In this document: piece after piece, positions 1 through 7,281 of the stretch
How the letters are laid out: the number at the start of each line of letters is the position of its first letter
Position numbering within the stretch: position 1 is the stretch's first letter
Assembly (NCBI GenBank): GCA_902812365.1
Contig: CADDZC010000017.1
Location: forward strand, 1-55,815
DNA length: 55,815 nt
Direction: 5' to 3'
Origin: Acidobacteriota bacterium
GTDB taxonomy: Bacteria > Acidobacteriota > Terriglobia > UBA7540
Made by a program: the position numbers and the translations under genes
Notes under the pieces: model-generated
Databases searched by the model: none
What the model saw: the letters and a program-made list of their open reading frames with translations, nothing else
Told to the model about the DNA's origin: nothing

Positions 1-109
1 GTGGGGGCGGGGGCGGCGGTGCGACTTTCTTCTTGTGGCACGCGCCCGCCAGCAGAACGGCTCCCAGGATACCGACGAGAATTGCAAAACGGCGTTTCTG
101 CTCTCGCAT
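1..109 (-). CDS. pal: Pal-like peptidoglycan-associated lipoprotein (N-terminus only)
   Basis: Reading the minus strand from an ATG at 107-109 gives 36 codons that run off the window edge. A short basic N-terminus (MREQKRR) and a hydrophobic stretch lead to LLAGAC, so the lipidated cysteine would be residue 24; a lysine- and proline-rich linker follows. This is the signal-peptide layout of a lipoprotein. A strong AGGAGG Shine-Dalgarno lies about 7 nt upstream of the ATG. It sits directly downstream of tolB on the same strand, where Pal is encoded in Tol-Pal operons. Pal would anchor the outer membrane to peptidoglycan and bind TolB. The OmpA-like domain is not in the window, so the Pal call rests on signal peptide plus position. 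Confidence 0.75.
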   Translation of the reverse strand, partial: MREQKRRFAILVGILGAVLLAGACHKKKVAPPPPPP

Positions 110-246
110 TGTCCATCCTCCTTGGTCGGTTAAGAACCTCTCGTGATCCCGCGGGGAACTTGAAATTGTGTGGTTCCGTCCTTCCGTTCCAATGACGCGG
201 CCGATCGATGCCTCGACGGAAGGGATAATGACGCCTCAAAGAAATC

Positions 247-276
247 ATCCTAACATCCAATAATACGATAATACAA
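247..276 (-). promoter_or_regulatory. candidate promoter for pal
   Basis: In the 242 bp between tolB and pal, an AT-rich patch reads on the minus strand as TTGTAT, an 18 bp spacer, then TAGGAT. It lies about 140 nt upstream of the pal start. It is the only clearly AT-rich spot in the gap and could give pal its own transcript. The -10 matches the consensus at only four positions, so this is a weak prediction. Confidence 0.25.
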
Positions 277-351
277 CCGTCTTGTCGTCCAGCCGCCGCC
301 GTCGGTGGCGTCCGCCCGGAGGCGAAGTCTCGCGCGCGAGCCCTCGGCCTG

Positions 352-1689
352 CTAATTCGACCAGTTCGGGTTCCAATTTTCTCCTTGCCGGGTCAGCTGC
401 TTCGGGTTCGTTCCGTCGGCCAGCATCATCCAGACCTGCTTGGTGCCCGTGCGATCCGATTCAAACACCAGGTGGCGGCCGTCGGGAGCCCACGTGGGGT
501 GTTCGTTGCGTCCCGCGTCGTGAGTCAATTGCACGATGCGGCCGGTGGCGATTTCGATGACATAGATATCGTAGGTGCCGGTGTCCGTAACTCTCCAGTT
601 GAAGGCCATAAAAAGCCCGTTGGGCGACCAGGAGGGCGCGCTGGCGTCGCCGCCGGCGGTAATCAGCCGCCGCACGTTCGAGCCGTCGGCGTTCATGATG
701 TAGATCTGGGGCGACCCGCTGCGGTCGGAGACGAAAGCGATTTCGGTACCCGTTTTGGGGTTCCAAACGGGCGAAATATTGACGCTGGGGGAGAAGGTCA
801 GGCGTTGCAGGCCGGAGCCGTCGGGGTTGGCGACGTAAATTTGCGGATCGCCGCTCATGCTGGAGCAGAAAGCGAGCTTCTTGCCGTCGGGCGACCAAGC
901 CGGGGTGGTATTGAGGCCTTTGAAGTGGGGGAAGAAGAGCAGATGATGAGTTTCGAGGGAGTAGATGTCAATCTGCGGCGTGCCGCTGGCGTAACTGGTG
1001 AAGGCCAGTTTGCTGTTGTCGGGCGACCAGCGGGGCGTCAGGCACATGGACCCGTAACTGGTGATTGGATGCTGGTTGAACCCGTCATAGTCCATCACCT
1101 CGATCTCATCGTGGCCGGTACGATTGGTGACGAAGGCGATCTTGGTGAGATTGATGCCCGGAATCCCGCCGCCGAGCGTCTGGATGATTTCATTGGCGAA
1201 CGTGTGCGCCGTCTGCCGGGTGGAGACCTCGTTCATGGTGGCGACGTAGCGCTTGCCGATCACCTGGGGGTTGGCGGGGTTTTTCACGTCGAACAGATAC
1301 GCGGTCACGACGAGCTGGCCGTTGATCAGTTCGGTCTTTCCAAAGGCCAGCATTTGCGCCGATACGGGAGGATCCGTCCATTTGGAGAAGACCACGTCGC
1401 CCGGGCCGGTGGGCGGCGACAGCGGCAGATAGCTCTTGTTCACCAGGTCGAAAATGCCGGCGTTATCGAGGTCGTTCCACACTACGTCGTTGAATTCGCC
1501 GGTCAGATTGACCAAGTTGGAATCCGTGGACTGCGGTGGAAACGCCGTGACGGCGATGCGGATCGCCGGCGCGCCGCGATTGATGCCGGTTTCAAACCAC
1601 TGCTGCCCGTCCGGCCGGGACCGGATCGCCACCGGCACCAGCAGCAGCGCCAGAAAGAGAAGATATCGAGCTTGCGGTAATCGGATCAT
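352..1689 (-). CDS. tolB: Tol-Pal system beta-propeller protein TolB
   Basis: 445 residues, the usual TolB length. It has an N-terminal signal peptide (hydrophobic residues about 8-22), then the TolB N-terminal domain (about 35-170). A six-bladed PD40/WD40-like propeller follows, with repeated motifs of the type W-S-P-D-(G/N)-x-K-L-A-F and D-P-Q-I-Y-V-A-N-P-D-G. TolB is periplasmic; it binds Pal and the OmpA-family proteins and is released by TolA in a proton-motive-force dependent cycle that keeps outer-membrane integrity and helps septation. The ATG at 1689 starts 33 bp after the stop of the TonB/TolA-like gene, and pal follows downstream, so this is the canonical Q-R-A-B-Pal order. Confidence 0.96.
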   Translation of the reverse strand: MIRLPQARYLLFLALLLVPVAIRSRPDGQQWFETGINRGAPAIRIAVTAFPPQSTDSNLVNLTGEFNDVVWNDLDNAGIFDLVNKSYLPLSPPTGPGDVVFSKWTDPPVSAQMLAFGKTELINGQLVVTAYLFDVKNPANPQVIGKRYVATMNEVSTRQTAHTFANEIIQTLGGGIPGINLTKIAFVTNRTGHDEIEVMDYDGFNQHPITSYGSMCLTPRWSPDNSKLAFTSYASGTPQIDIYSLETHHLLFFPHFKGLNTTPAWSPDGKKLAFCSSMSGDPQIYVANPDGSGLQRLTFSPSVNISPVWNPKTGTEIAFVSDRSGSPQIYIMNADGSNVRRLITAGGDASAPSWSPNGLFMAFNWRVTDTGTYDIYVIEIATGRIVQLTHDAGRNEHPTWAPDGRHLVFESDRTGTKQVWMMLADGTNPKQLTRQGENWNPNWSN

Positions 1690-1722
1690 AGATGCGCACC
1701 TGTGGGCGGTCGGTTTTTGGCT

Positions 1723-2547
1723 TCAGCGGCGAAAATCGAAATAAAAATCCACGGTAACGCTGCGCCCGGAATAATCCGAAGGCAGCGGATTCAGAGGATT
1801 CGAGGCATAGACCGCCCGCAAGGCGGAGCGATCGACCTCCGGCACGCCGCTCGATTGAGTTAACTTGACATCGGCGATCGTGCCGTCCCGCAGGATTTCA
1901 AATTCAACGTACACCCGGCGGGCCGAGGTGATGTTCGGGCTGATCGTGGCCATCAGCCAATTACTGCTGATGCGGTTTCGCACCGCTTGCACGTACCACC
2001 CGTAACGGGACCCGAAATCCGCCGTGCCGATGCTGATGGCCCCGTCGCTCGCCCCCACGACGAATTGGCTGTAGTCCATCGCCGGCCTGCCCTGCTCGCC
2101 GAACGGGACGGCGTTCGGCGGGCGCACCAGGTCTTCCTTCTGGATGCGCTTGTTGACCCGAATTGATTTCTCGGGCCGGATGGCGTCCTTGAATTTCGGA
2201 ATCTCCTCGGCCGCCCGCGGCGTCTCCGGCTTCGGCGGGGGCAGGGGCTGGTAAAGACCCGGGTTTTCGGTCACCACGGTATTGCGCGTGGTCTGCACCG
2301 GAGCGGGAAGGGGTACCCCGGGGAGAGAGGTGACAACGTTGACCCGCGTGGCGCGTCCCACTTGGGGACTACCCCATCCCGGGCCATGACGGAAGCCGAC
2401 CAGCGAGTAAACGAATGCGCCCAGGAACAGGCCGGCATGAAAGAGCACGGAAAGCAACACCGAGCCGCGCAGGCTTTCGTGCTGATTGGCCACCAGGGGA
2501 AAGGCTGCCGTTCCCATCGCGTCGCGGGTGGAAGAGCAGGAAGCCAC
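1723..2547 (-). CDS. TonB C-terminal domain energy transducer in the TolA position
   Basis: 274 residues. A single membrane segment lies at about 29-51. A proline-rich periplasmic linker follows (for example LPAPVQ and PLPPPKPETP around 85-115). A TonB/TolA C-terminal domain occupies about 185-274, with the conserved pattern in which a GTI is followed by SSG(V)PEVDRSALRAV. The protein couples the TolQR motor to the periplasm. By position (after tolQ and tolR, before tolB) it should do the job of TolA, but its C-terminus looks like the TonB family and it lacks the long alanine/lysine helix of E. coli TolA. The chosen GTG start at 2547 has GGAG upstream; an ATG at 2517 is possible but has no clear Shine-Dalgarno. 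Confidence 0.85.
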   Translation of the reverse strand: MASCSSTRDAMGTAAFPLVANQHESLRGSVLLSVLFHAGLFLGAFVYSLVGFRHGPGWGSPQVGRATRVNVVTSLPGVPLPAPVQTTRNTVVTENPGLYQPLPPPKPETPRAAEEIPKFKDAIRPEKSIRVNKRIQKEDLVRPPNAVPFGEQGRPAMDYSQFVVGASDGAISIGTADFGSRYGWYVQAVRNRISSNWLMATISPNITSARRVYVEFEILRDGTIADVKLTQSSGVPEVDRSALRAVYASNPLNPLPSDYSGRSVTVDFYFDFRR

Positions 2548-2581
2548 CGTCAGGCGCTCCGGGCTCTTCTCCTGCCCCCTA

Positions 2582-3004
2582 TCAGGTTCCTTTCGTAGAA
2601 ATGGGTTCGGTCACGACGTTGATATTCGTAATACTCGCTTGTCGCAGCGCATCGATCACTGTGGCAAACGTTCCGAAGGGCACGGTTCGATCGGCGCGGA
2701 TATAAACCGGCGAGTTCTTGTCTCCCTTCAAGCGATCCAGGACGATAGACCCGAGGGCGTTGATGTTCACCGGATCGTTGCCCACATAGAGGGTCTGTTT
2801 CTTGTCAATCGTGACGACGACCTTCTCGTTGCTGACGATCTTGACGGTCTTGGTTTTGGGAAGGTCCACTTCGATGCCCGACTCCAGAATGGGGGCGGTC
2901 AGCATGAAGATGACGAGCAGCACCAGCACCACATCCACGAAGGGGGTGACGTTGATTTCGGAGAGCGACGTGCGCGTGCGGCCTTGAGGAGTGATGAACG
3001 CCAT
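2582..3004 (-). CDS. tolR: TolR/ExbD biopolymer transport protein
   Basis: 140 residues from the ATG at 3004; an in-frame GTG at 3055 would add 17 residues. The N-terminus carries a GRxRxSLSEINVTPFVDVV motif and one membrane helix at about 21-40. Asp24 aligns with the proton-path aspartate of TolR/ExbD. The periplasmic part ends in the usual TolR fold (VYIRADRTVPFGTFATVIDALRQA). TolR dimerises inside the TolQ pentamer and uses proton flow to drive the TolA-type transducer. I prefer the ATG because known TolR proteins begin close to this motif, although neither start has a strong Shine-Dalgarno. It follows tolQ by a short gap, so the two are probably co-transcribed. Confidence 0.93.
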   Translation of the reverse strand: MAFITPQGRTRTSLSEINVTPFVDVVLVLLVIFMLTAPILESGIEVDLPKTKTVKIVSNEKVVVTIDKKQTLYVGNDPVNINALGSIVLDRLKGDKNSPVYIRADRTVPFGTFATVIDALRQASITNINVVTEPISTKGT

Positions 3005-3071
3005 GGTCTTGGGTCGGGCCGGCCCGGCGGTCCGGACGAAGGGACCGCCGGCCACAGGCCGGGAGTCAGCT

Positions 3072-3785
3072 CTAAGTAAAGTTGCGCTCGGTCAAGTTCA
3101 AAAATTCAAGCGCGAAATCATCCATCAGCGCTCCCAACTCTTTGATGCGCTGAAGGAAGTAATTGTAGGCCACCACCGCCGGAATGGCGGCAAAGAGTCC
3201 GGCTGCCGTTGTAATCAGCGCTTCGGCAATCCCGGGAGCGACGCTGTGGAAGGAAGCGGTGTTGGCGTTGGCCAGGCCATAAAACGCGTCCATGATACCC
3301 CAGACGGTGCCGAAAAGTCCGATAAACGGCGTCACACCGCCGCAGGTCGCCAGAAAGCTCATCCAGCGCTCATAACGCGTCAGCTCGGCGGACGACGCGA
3401 TCTGGAGGGCGCGGTGGATCGACTCGACGCTGCGCACCTGAGGCTTGCCGGGATTCTCCGTATAGGTCACCTGGTTCTCAAGCTCCCGGTACCCGCTCAA
3501 AAATACCTCGGCCAGGGGACTGTCTTTCAAGTGAAGACAGGCGTCGCGCACCTCGGAAAGCTTCCGGCTTTGCCGAAACACCCTCAGAAACTCCTGGGAG
3601 GCGCGCCGGGCCTTCTTAAAGTTCCGCTGCTTGTTGAAAATGATGGCCCAGGAGAAGATCGAGAAGAGGAGCAAAATCAATAGGACAACGCGGGCGACGA
3701 TGCCCGTCGTGGCGAAGATTTGGGTGATTTCAGTCTGTAAGAGAAGGAGTAGGGCAGGTGCCAACCAACCTCCTCGTTGCGGCAA
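3072..3785 (-). CDS. tolQ: TolQ/ExbB proton channel protein
   Basis: About 237 residues with three membrane segments (roughly 28-48, 145-165 and 185-210) and the MotA/TolQ/ExbB signature (ATCGGVTPFIGLFGTVWGIMDAF and ITTAAGLFAAIPAVVAYNYF). TolQ is the inner-membrane stator that conducts protons with TolR. The frame has no ATG or GTG before the first membrane helix. The start must be TTG at 3785 or the CTG at 3764, which lies 4 nt behind a GGAGG. The 5' boundary is therefore uncertain by about 7 codons. It is the first recognisable Tol gene; the M48 gene lies upstream on the same strand. Confidence 0.93.
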   Translation of the reverse strand: MPQRGGWLAPALLLLLQTEITQIFATTGIVARVVLLILLLFSIFSWAIIFNKQRNFKKARRASQEFLRVFRQSRKLSEVRDACLHLKDSPLAEVFLSGYRELENQVTYTENPGKPQVRSVESIHRALQIASSAELTRYERWMSFLATCGGVTPFIGLFGTVWGIMDAFYGLANANTASFHSVAPGIAEALITTAAGLFAAIPAVVAYNYFLQRIKELGALMDDFALEFLNLTERNFT

Positions 3786-3911
3786 ATTCCCACGCGCTCT
3801 TCATAATCAGAAAGTTAGCACATCGTCGATAGGTCGTCAACGAAGTGATAACGGCCTGCGAGGATGTCCTCGCGGGTGGGCGCACCGCCGGTGTCTGAGC
3901 GGGCCTCGAGG

Positions 3912-4671
3912 CTAGTAGCGCTCGAGAGCGGCTTGGGCGCTCTCGAGCTGGGGCGGGAGTTCTCCTGGCGACTGAGCAGCATCCTGCCAGCGGGAGTGAA
4001 AGATGGCCAAAGCCGCGCCGCGAGCCCGCAAATCTCGCTCCTCGCGCGAGCGCGAGCGCGGATGGTCGGAAAACAGCTCGCCGATTCGCGAACGGTTGCC
4101 CAGCCGTCTTTCGAGGTAACCATAAAGAGCCAGGGCAAAGTCGGGATGGTACCCTGCCTGTGCCATCATGGGGAGCCCGACGCGATCCCCCATGTACTCG
4201 TCCTCCTTGCTTCCGGGACGGCGCGTCGCCACCACGAGTTCCGATGGCAGGCCGGCCTCGCGGCGGACTTTCGGTGCGGCCAGATACGCTCGCTCCACTT
4301 CGTGGGGGAAGCGGGGCAAGTACGGCTTGGCCCCCGGGGCGATGACGATGTGTCCGATTTCGTGGCCCAGCACGGCGGCCCAAAGGCCGGGCGAATCGCC
4401 CAGAAGTTGCGCCAGCCCGCTGGTCACGTACAGATACGCCCCCGGACCGATAAAGGAATTAATCGAGGGGTGCGATCAGGATGACTCCTCGCGGGCGGGC
4501 CGCCGACTGGCCAATCGGTGTGGCCAGCAAACATTGGAAGACCTCCTCAGCAAGGCGGTTGGCAGGTGTGCCGGCCAGAACGGCTGGTGAAGCGGCCAGA
4601 TCCGGCAGAGACGCGGTGAACATCGCCGCCATCGCCACAAAGCGGAATCGCACGGCTGAAAACCTGTCCAT
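3912..4671 (-). pseudogene. M48-family zinc metallopeptidase, broken by a one-base frameshift
   Basis: The N-terminal piece (ATG at 4671, GGAG 7 nt upstream) has a signal peptide and ends in GVILIAPLD before a TAA. The next frame continues with PSINSFIGPGAYLYVTSGL, then LGHEIGHI, the HExxH zinc motif with its first His codon at 4362-4364, and later EYMGDRVG, matching the ExxxD third-ligand region. M48 proteins normally read (D)-x-P-xINAF-PGG-x-YV continuously, so both halves belong to one protein. They are split at a run of four G (plus strand 4467-4470); removing one base restores a single frame. It is either a true pseudogene or an assembly/sequencing error. Intact, it would be a secreted or periplasmic protease of about 250 residues, possibly involved in envelope quality control. 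Confidence 0.8.
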
Positions 4672-4916
4672 GCGTCGGCTCCATGGGGGAAACGGTTCAT
4701 TTCCTTATCCCGGCGGGATATCGACAGTTTGAGAAGGGGAGATGAGGGGGCGGAGCGGGGCCGGGACCCCTAAGTAGGCTAGAGCCAAGGCCAGGTCCCG
4801 CCGGGCAGTCAGGGGGCGAGGCTGAAACGGCGGCGGCGACTCACAGTTTTCGGTCGGGCGTCTAAGCGTGTAAGATACGGGGTGAGTCAGAGATCAGGAA
4901 CGGCTGACGTCGGGCG

Positions 4917-6869
4917 ATGCTGGCTGAAATACACATCCAAAACTACGCCGTCATCGAAAATCTCAGTCTGGCGTTGTATCCCGGCCTCAACCTGCTTTCC
5001 GGTGAAACGGGATCGGGAAAATCGATCGTGGTGGATGCCCTCGGGCTTACCTTGGGAGGGCGCGCTTCGCCGGACGTCATCCGATCCGGGGCCGATTGCG
5101 CCACCATTACCGCCATCTTCGCTTCGGAACGCCGGGCTCCGTGGCGCAAGTGGTTGGAAAAATACGGCATCGGTTCGGCGGAGGGCTCTGAAATTATTTT
5201 GCGACGGGAGATTCACTCGAATGGCAGGAGCCGGCTGCTGGTGAACGACCAGCCAGTGACCCTCGCAGCCGTCAAAGAATTAGGTCGGTGGCTGGTGGAA
5301 GTATGCGGGCAAAATGAACAGGCGACCCTCTTTTCGCGCGATGCCCAGCGAAACCTGCTCGACCAGTTCGCCGCTCTGGAAGGACAAGCGCAGGTGGTCG
5401 CGGAGCGTTTTCGATCCCTACGCGAACTCGAGCGTGAGCTCGAAACCTTAGAGCGCAGTGAACAGGAACGCTGGCGATCGATCGATTTGCTTAAGTTTCA
5501 ACTGCAAGAGTTGGACGCGGCCCGGCTTCAACCTGGAGAAGATGCGGCCCTTGAAGCGGAACGACAGCTGCTGACCAACCTAGAGAAGGTTCGTAGCGCC
5601 GCCGGCACCGCCTATAACCAGCTATATGAAGACGAAGGTTCTGCTCTGTCGCGACTGTCGATCGTGCAGCGCGCTTTCGAAGATCTGCGCCGCTATGACA
5701 CTCAGGCGGGACCATACGCTGACTCGCTGGCTTCATCCAAAGCCGTCCTGGAGGAGATTGCTTTTTTTTTGAGAGACTACCTCGGTAAATGGGAGGCGGA
5801 TCCGGCGCGACTCGAATCGGTCGAGGATCGTTTGGCGCTGATTGGGAGCTTGAAACGCAAGTACGGCAAAACCATCGAGGAGATACTTCGCTACCGGGAC
5901 GAGGCATGCCAGCGACTCACGATCCTTGAGCGGGCCGGCGAGCGGCGGCAGGAGGTCGAACGGAGCCTGCGGCAGGCGGCCAACGATTACCATAGCGCGG
6001 CCGCAAACCTTTCGGCAGCACGGCGGGCGGCGGCACTCCGACTTGAGAAGTTGGTGTGCCAAGAGCTGGCACAAATGGGGATGGAAAAAACCCGATTCCA
6101 AGTGCGCGTCACGCGGGTAAGTGGGGAGGGTGGTCGAGAGGTAGAAATAGAAAATGGGAGAGCGGGAGATCGAGAATCGCCACGAGACACTTCCGGTTCG
6201 GTCGTGGCCCGTGATGAAAGCAGTGAGACGCGCGCCCCGAAGTCAGAGGCCGCGCGCCCAGCGACCGGCTTTGGCAGTACCCGTACCGGCGGGCCGCACG
6301 GCATTGACGAGATCGACTTTTTGATCTCTCCTCACCCCGGTGACGAATTGCGACCTCTGGAACGCATCGCTTCGGGAGGGGAATTGTCACGCCTGATGTT
6401 GGCCCTTAAGACTGTGGTCGGCGAAGCGAGGCTTGTAGCGAAGGGCGAAACGCGACGCTCGGGGACGGCTGGTGCGCAAGGTTCGGAGTGGGAAGTTCGG
6501 AATTCACAAGGGCCATTTGTCGGGGCCGACTCGAGCCCAATTGCGCCCACATTCGTGTTCGACGAAGTGGATGCTGGAATCGGGGGACGAGTGGCGGAAT
6601 CCGTAGGACGGCGCCTGAGACGTCTGGCGCGCAGCGCACAGGTGATCTGTGTGACGCACCTCGCGCAAATTGCGTGCTTTGCCGATCATCACTACTGCGT
6701 CGAAAAGCTGGAACGCGGGGGCCGTGTGATGACGGAAGTGAAGCACCTTCGGTCTGCCTCCGAGCGGGCCGCCGAGTTGGCGCGTATGCTCTCGGGCCGC
6801 CACATCACCGAAGCCGTCCAAAAGCATGCCGCCGCCATGCTGAAGCAGGCCGCGCGGGCAGAGGAGTAA
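4917..6869 (+). CDS. recN: DNA repair protein RecN with two in-frame insertions
   Basis: 650 residues against about 555 in typical RecN. It is an SMC-like ATPase in recombinational double-strand-break repair. Walker A GETGSGKS lies at 29-36. Coiled-coil arms run from about 155 to 390. The ABC signature SGGELSR is at about 485, Walker B FVFDEVDAGIGG at about 547-557, followed by the VTHLAQIA switch. The extra length comes from two hydrophilic, low-complexity segments: about residues 401-461, before the conserved DEIDFLISPHPGDEL, and about 501-543, between the signature and Walker B. Neither contains a known motif. All catalytic motifs remain intact, so the protein is probably functional. It is transcribed away from the M48 gene. 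Confidence 0.95.
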   Translation: MLAEIHIQNYAVIENLSLALYPGLNLLSGETGSGKSIVVDALGLTLGGRASPDVIRSGADCATITAIFASERRAPWRKWLEKYGIGSAEGSEIILRREIHSNGRSRLLVNDQPVTLAAVKELGRWLVEVCGQNEQATLFSRDAQRNLLDQFAALEGQAQVVAERFRSLRELERELETLERSEQERWRSIDLLKFQLQELDAARLQPGEDAALEAERQLLTNLEKVRSAAGTAYNQLYEDEGSALSRLSIVQRAFEDLRRYDTQAGPYADSLASSKAVLEEIAFFLRDYLGKWEADPARLESVEDRLALIGSLKRKYGKTIEEILRYRDEACQRLTILERAGERRQEVERSLRQAANDYHSAAANLSAARRAAALRLEKLVCQELAQMGMEKTRFQVRVTRVSGEGGREVEIENGRAGDRESPRDTSGSVVARDESSETRAPKSEAARPATGFGSTRTGGPHGIDEIDFLISPHPGDELRPLERIASGGELSRLMLALKTVVGEARLVAKGETRRSGTAGAQGSEWEVRNSQGPFVGADSSPIAPTFVFDEVDAGIGGRVAESVGRRLRRLARSAQVICVTHLAQIACFADHHYCVEKLERGGRVMTEVKHLRSASERAAELARMLSGRHITEAVQKHAAAMLKQAARAEE

Positions 6870-7229
6870 GAGATCATCACACGGGAGGGAAGCCGCCAAA
6901 CATTCCGCCGGTTGAAGTCATCCTCGGAGTTCGATCTCTTCCGATCCTCCCCGCGCGCCTCAAGCCTCAGCCGGGGTCTCAGCGTTATCGCGGCACGGAC
7001 CGACGAGTCCGTGCACATGGCGGGATCGATGATTGCCGGCTTTCTTCAGGCCGCCCCGCAGACGGACCCCAGGCCCATTCCGTCATGGAGCAGAGGGCTT
7101 CAGGCGAGCGGAGGGGCGACGTCAGTACTCGACCAGTCCAACTGTGATGCCCGGGTCACAGCCAATTCAGGAGACGCGCGCGATGGTAGTGACCAGGAAA
7201 GGTTTACGGAAGATGAGCAGCGTATCCGG
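6870..7229 (+). other. intergenic stretch between recN and the M16 operon
   Basis: There is no convincing gene; short open frames here have no Shine-Dalgarno, domain or recognisable codon pattern. The one clear structure is a perfect 8 bp stem, GCACGGAC (6993-7000) with GTCCGTGC (7007-7014), enclosing a 6 nt loop about 125 bp behind recN. It has no T-tract, so it would be at best a non-classical recN terminator. The last 50 bp before the M16 gene hold a second inverted repeat, described separately. Confidence 0.4.
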
Positions 7230-7273
7230 CACCTCACATAGTAAGACACATTTTTCACTGAGAGAGTGAGGTG
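7230..7273 (+). promoter_or_regulatory. inverted repeat that sequesters the M16 Shine-Dalgarno
   Basis: CACCTCAC at 7230-7237 is perfectly complementary to GTGAGGTG at 7266-7273. The 3' arm contains GAGGTG, the likely ribosome binding site 8 nt before the ATG at 7282. A second hairpin, TCACT-GAGAG-AGTGA (7255-7269), uses part of the same 3' arm, so the two folds exclude each other. In mRNA this arrangement could hide or expose the ribosome binding site. No ligand-binding core is recognised; a thermometer-like or attenuation role is inference only. Confidence 0.45.
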
Positions 7274-7281
7274 ACGACAGA

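Noticed and set aside
385-1680. Long open frame of 431 codons opposite tolB
   Set aside because: It is an antisense shadow of a high-GC gene; the minus frame has a clear TolB fold and the plus frame has no motif.
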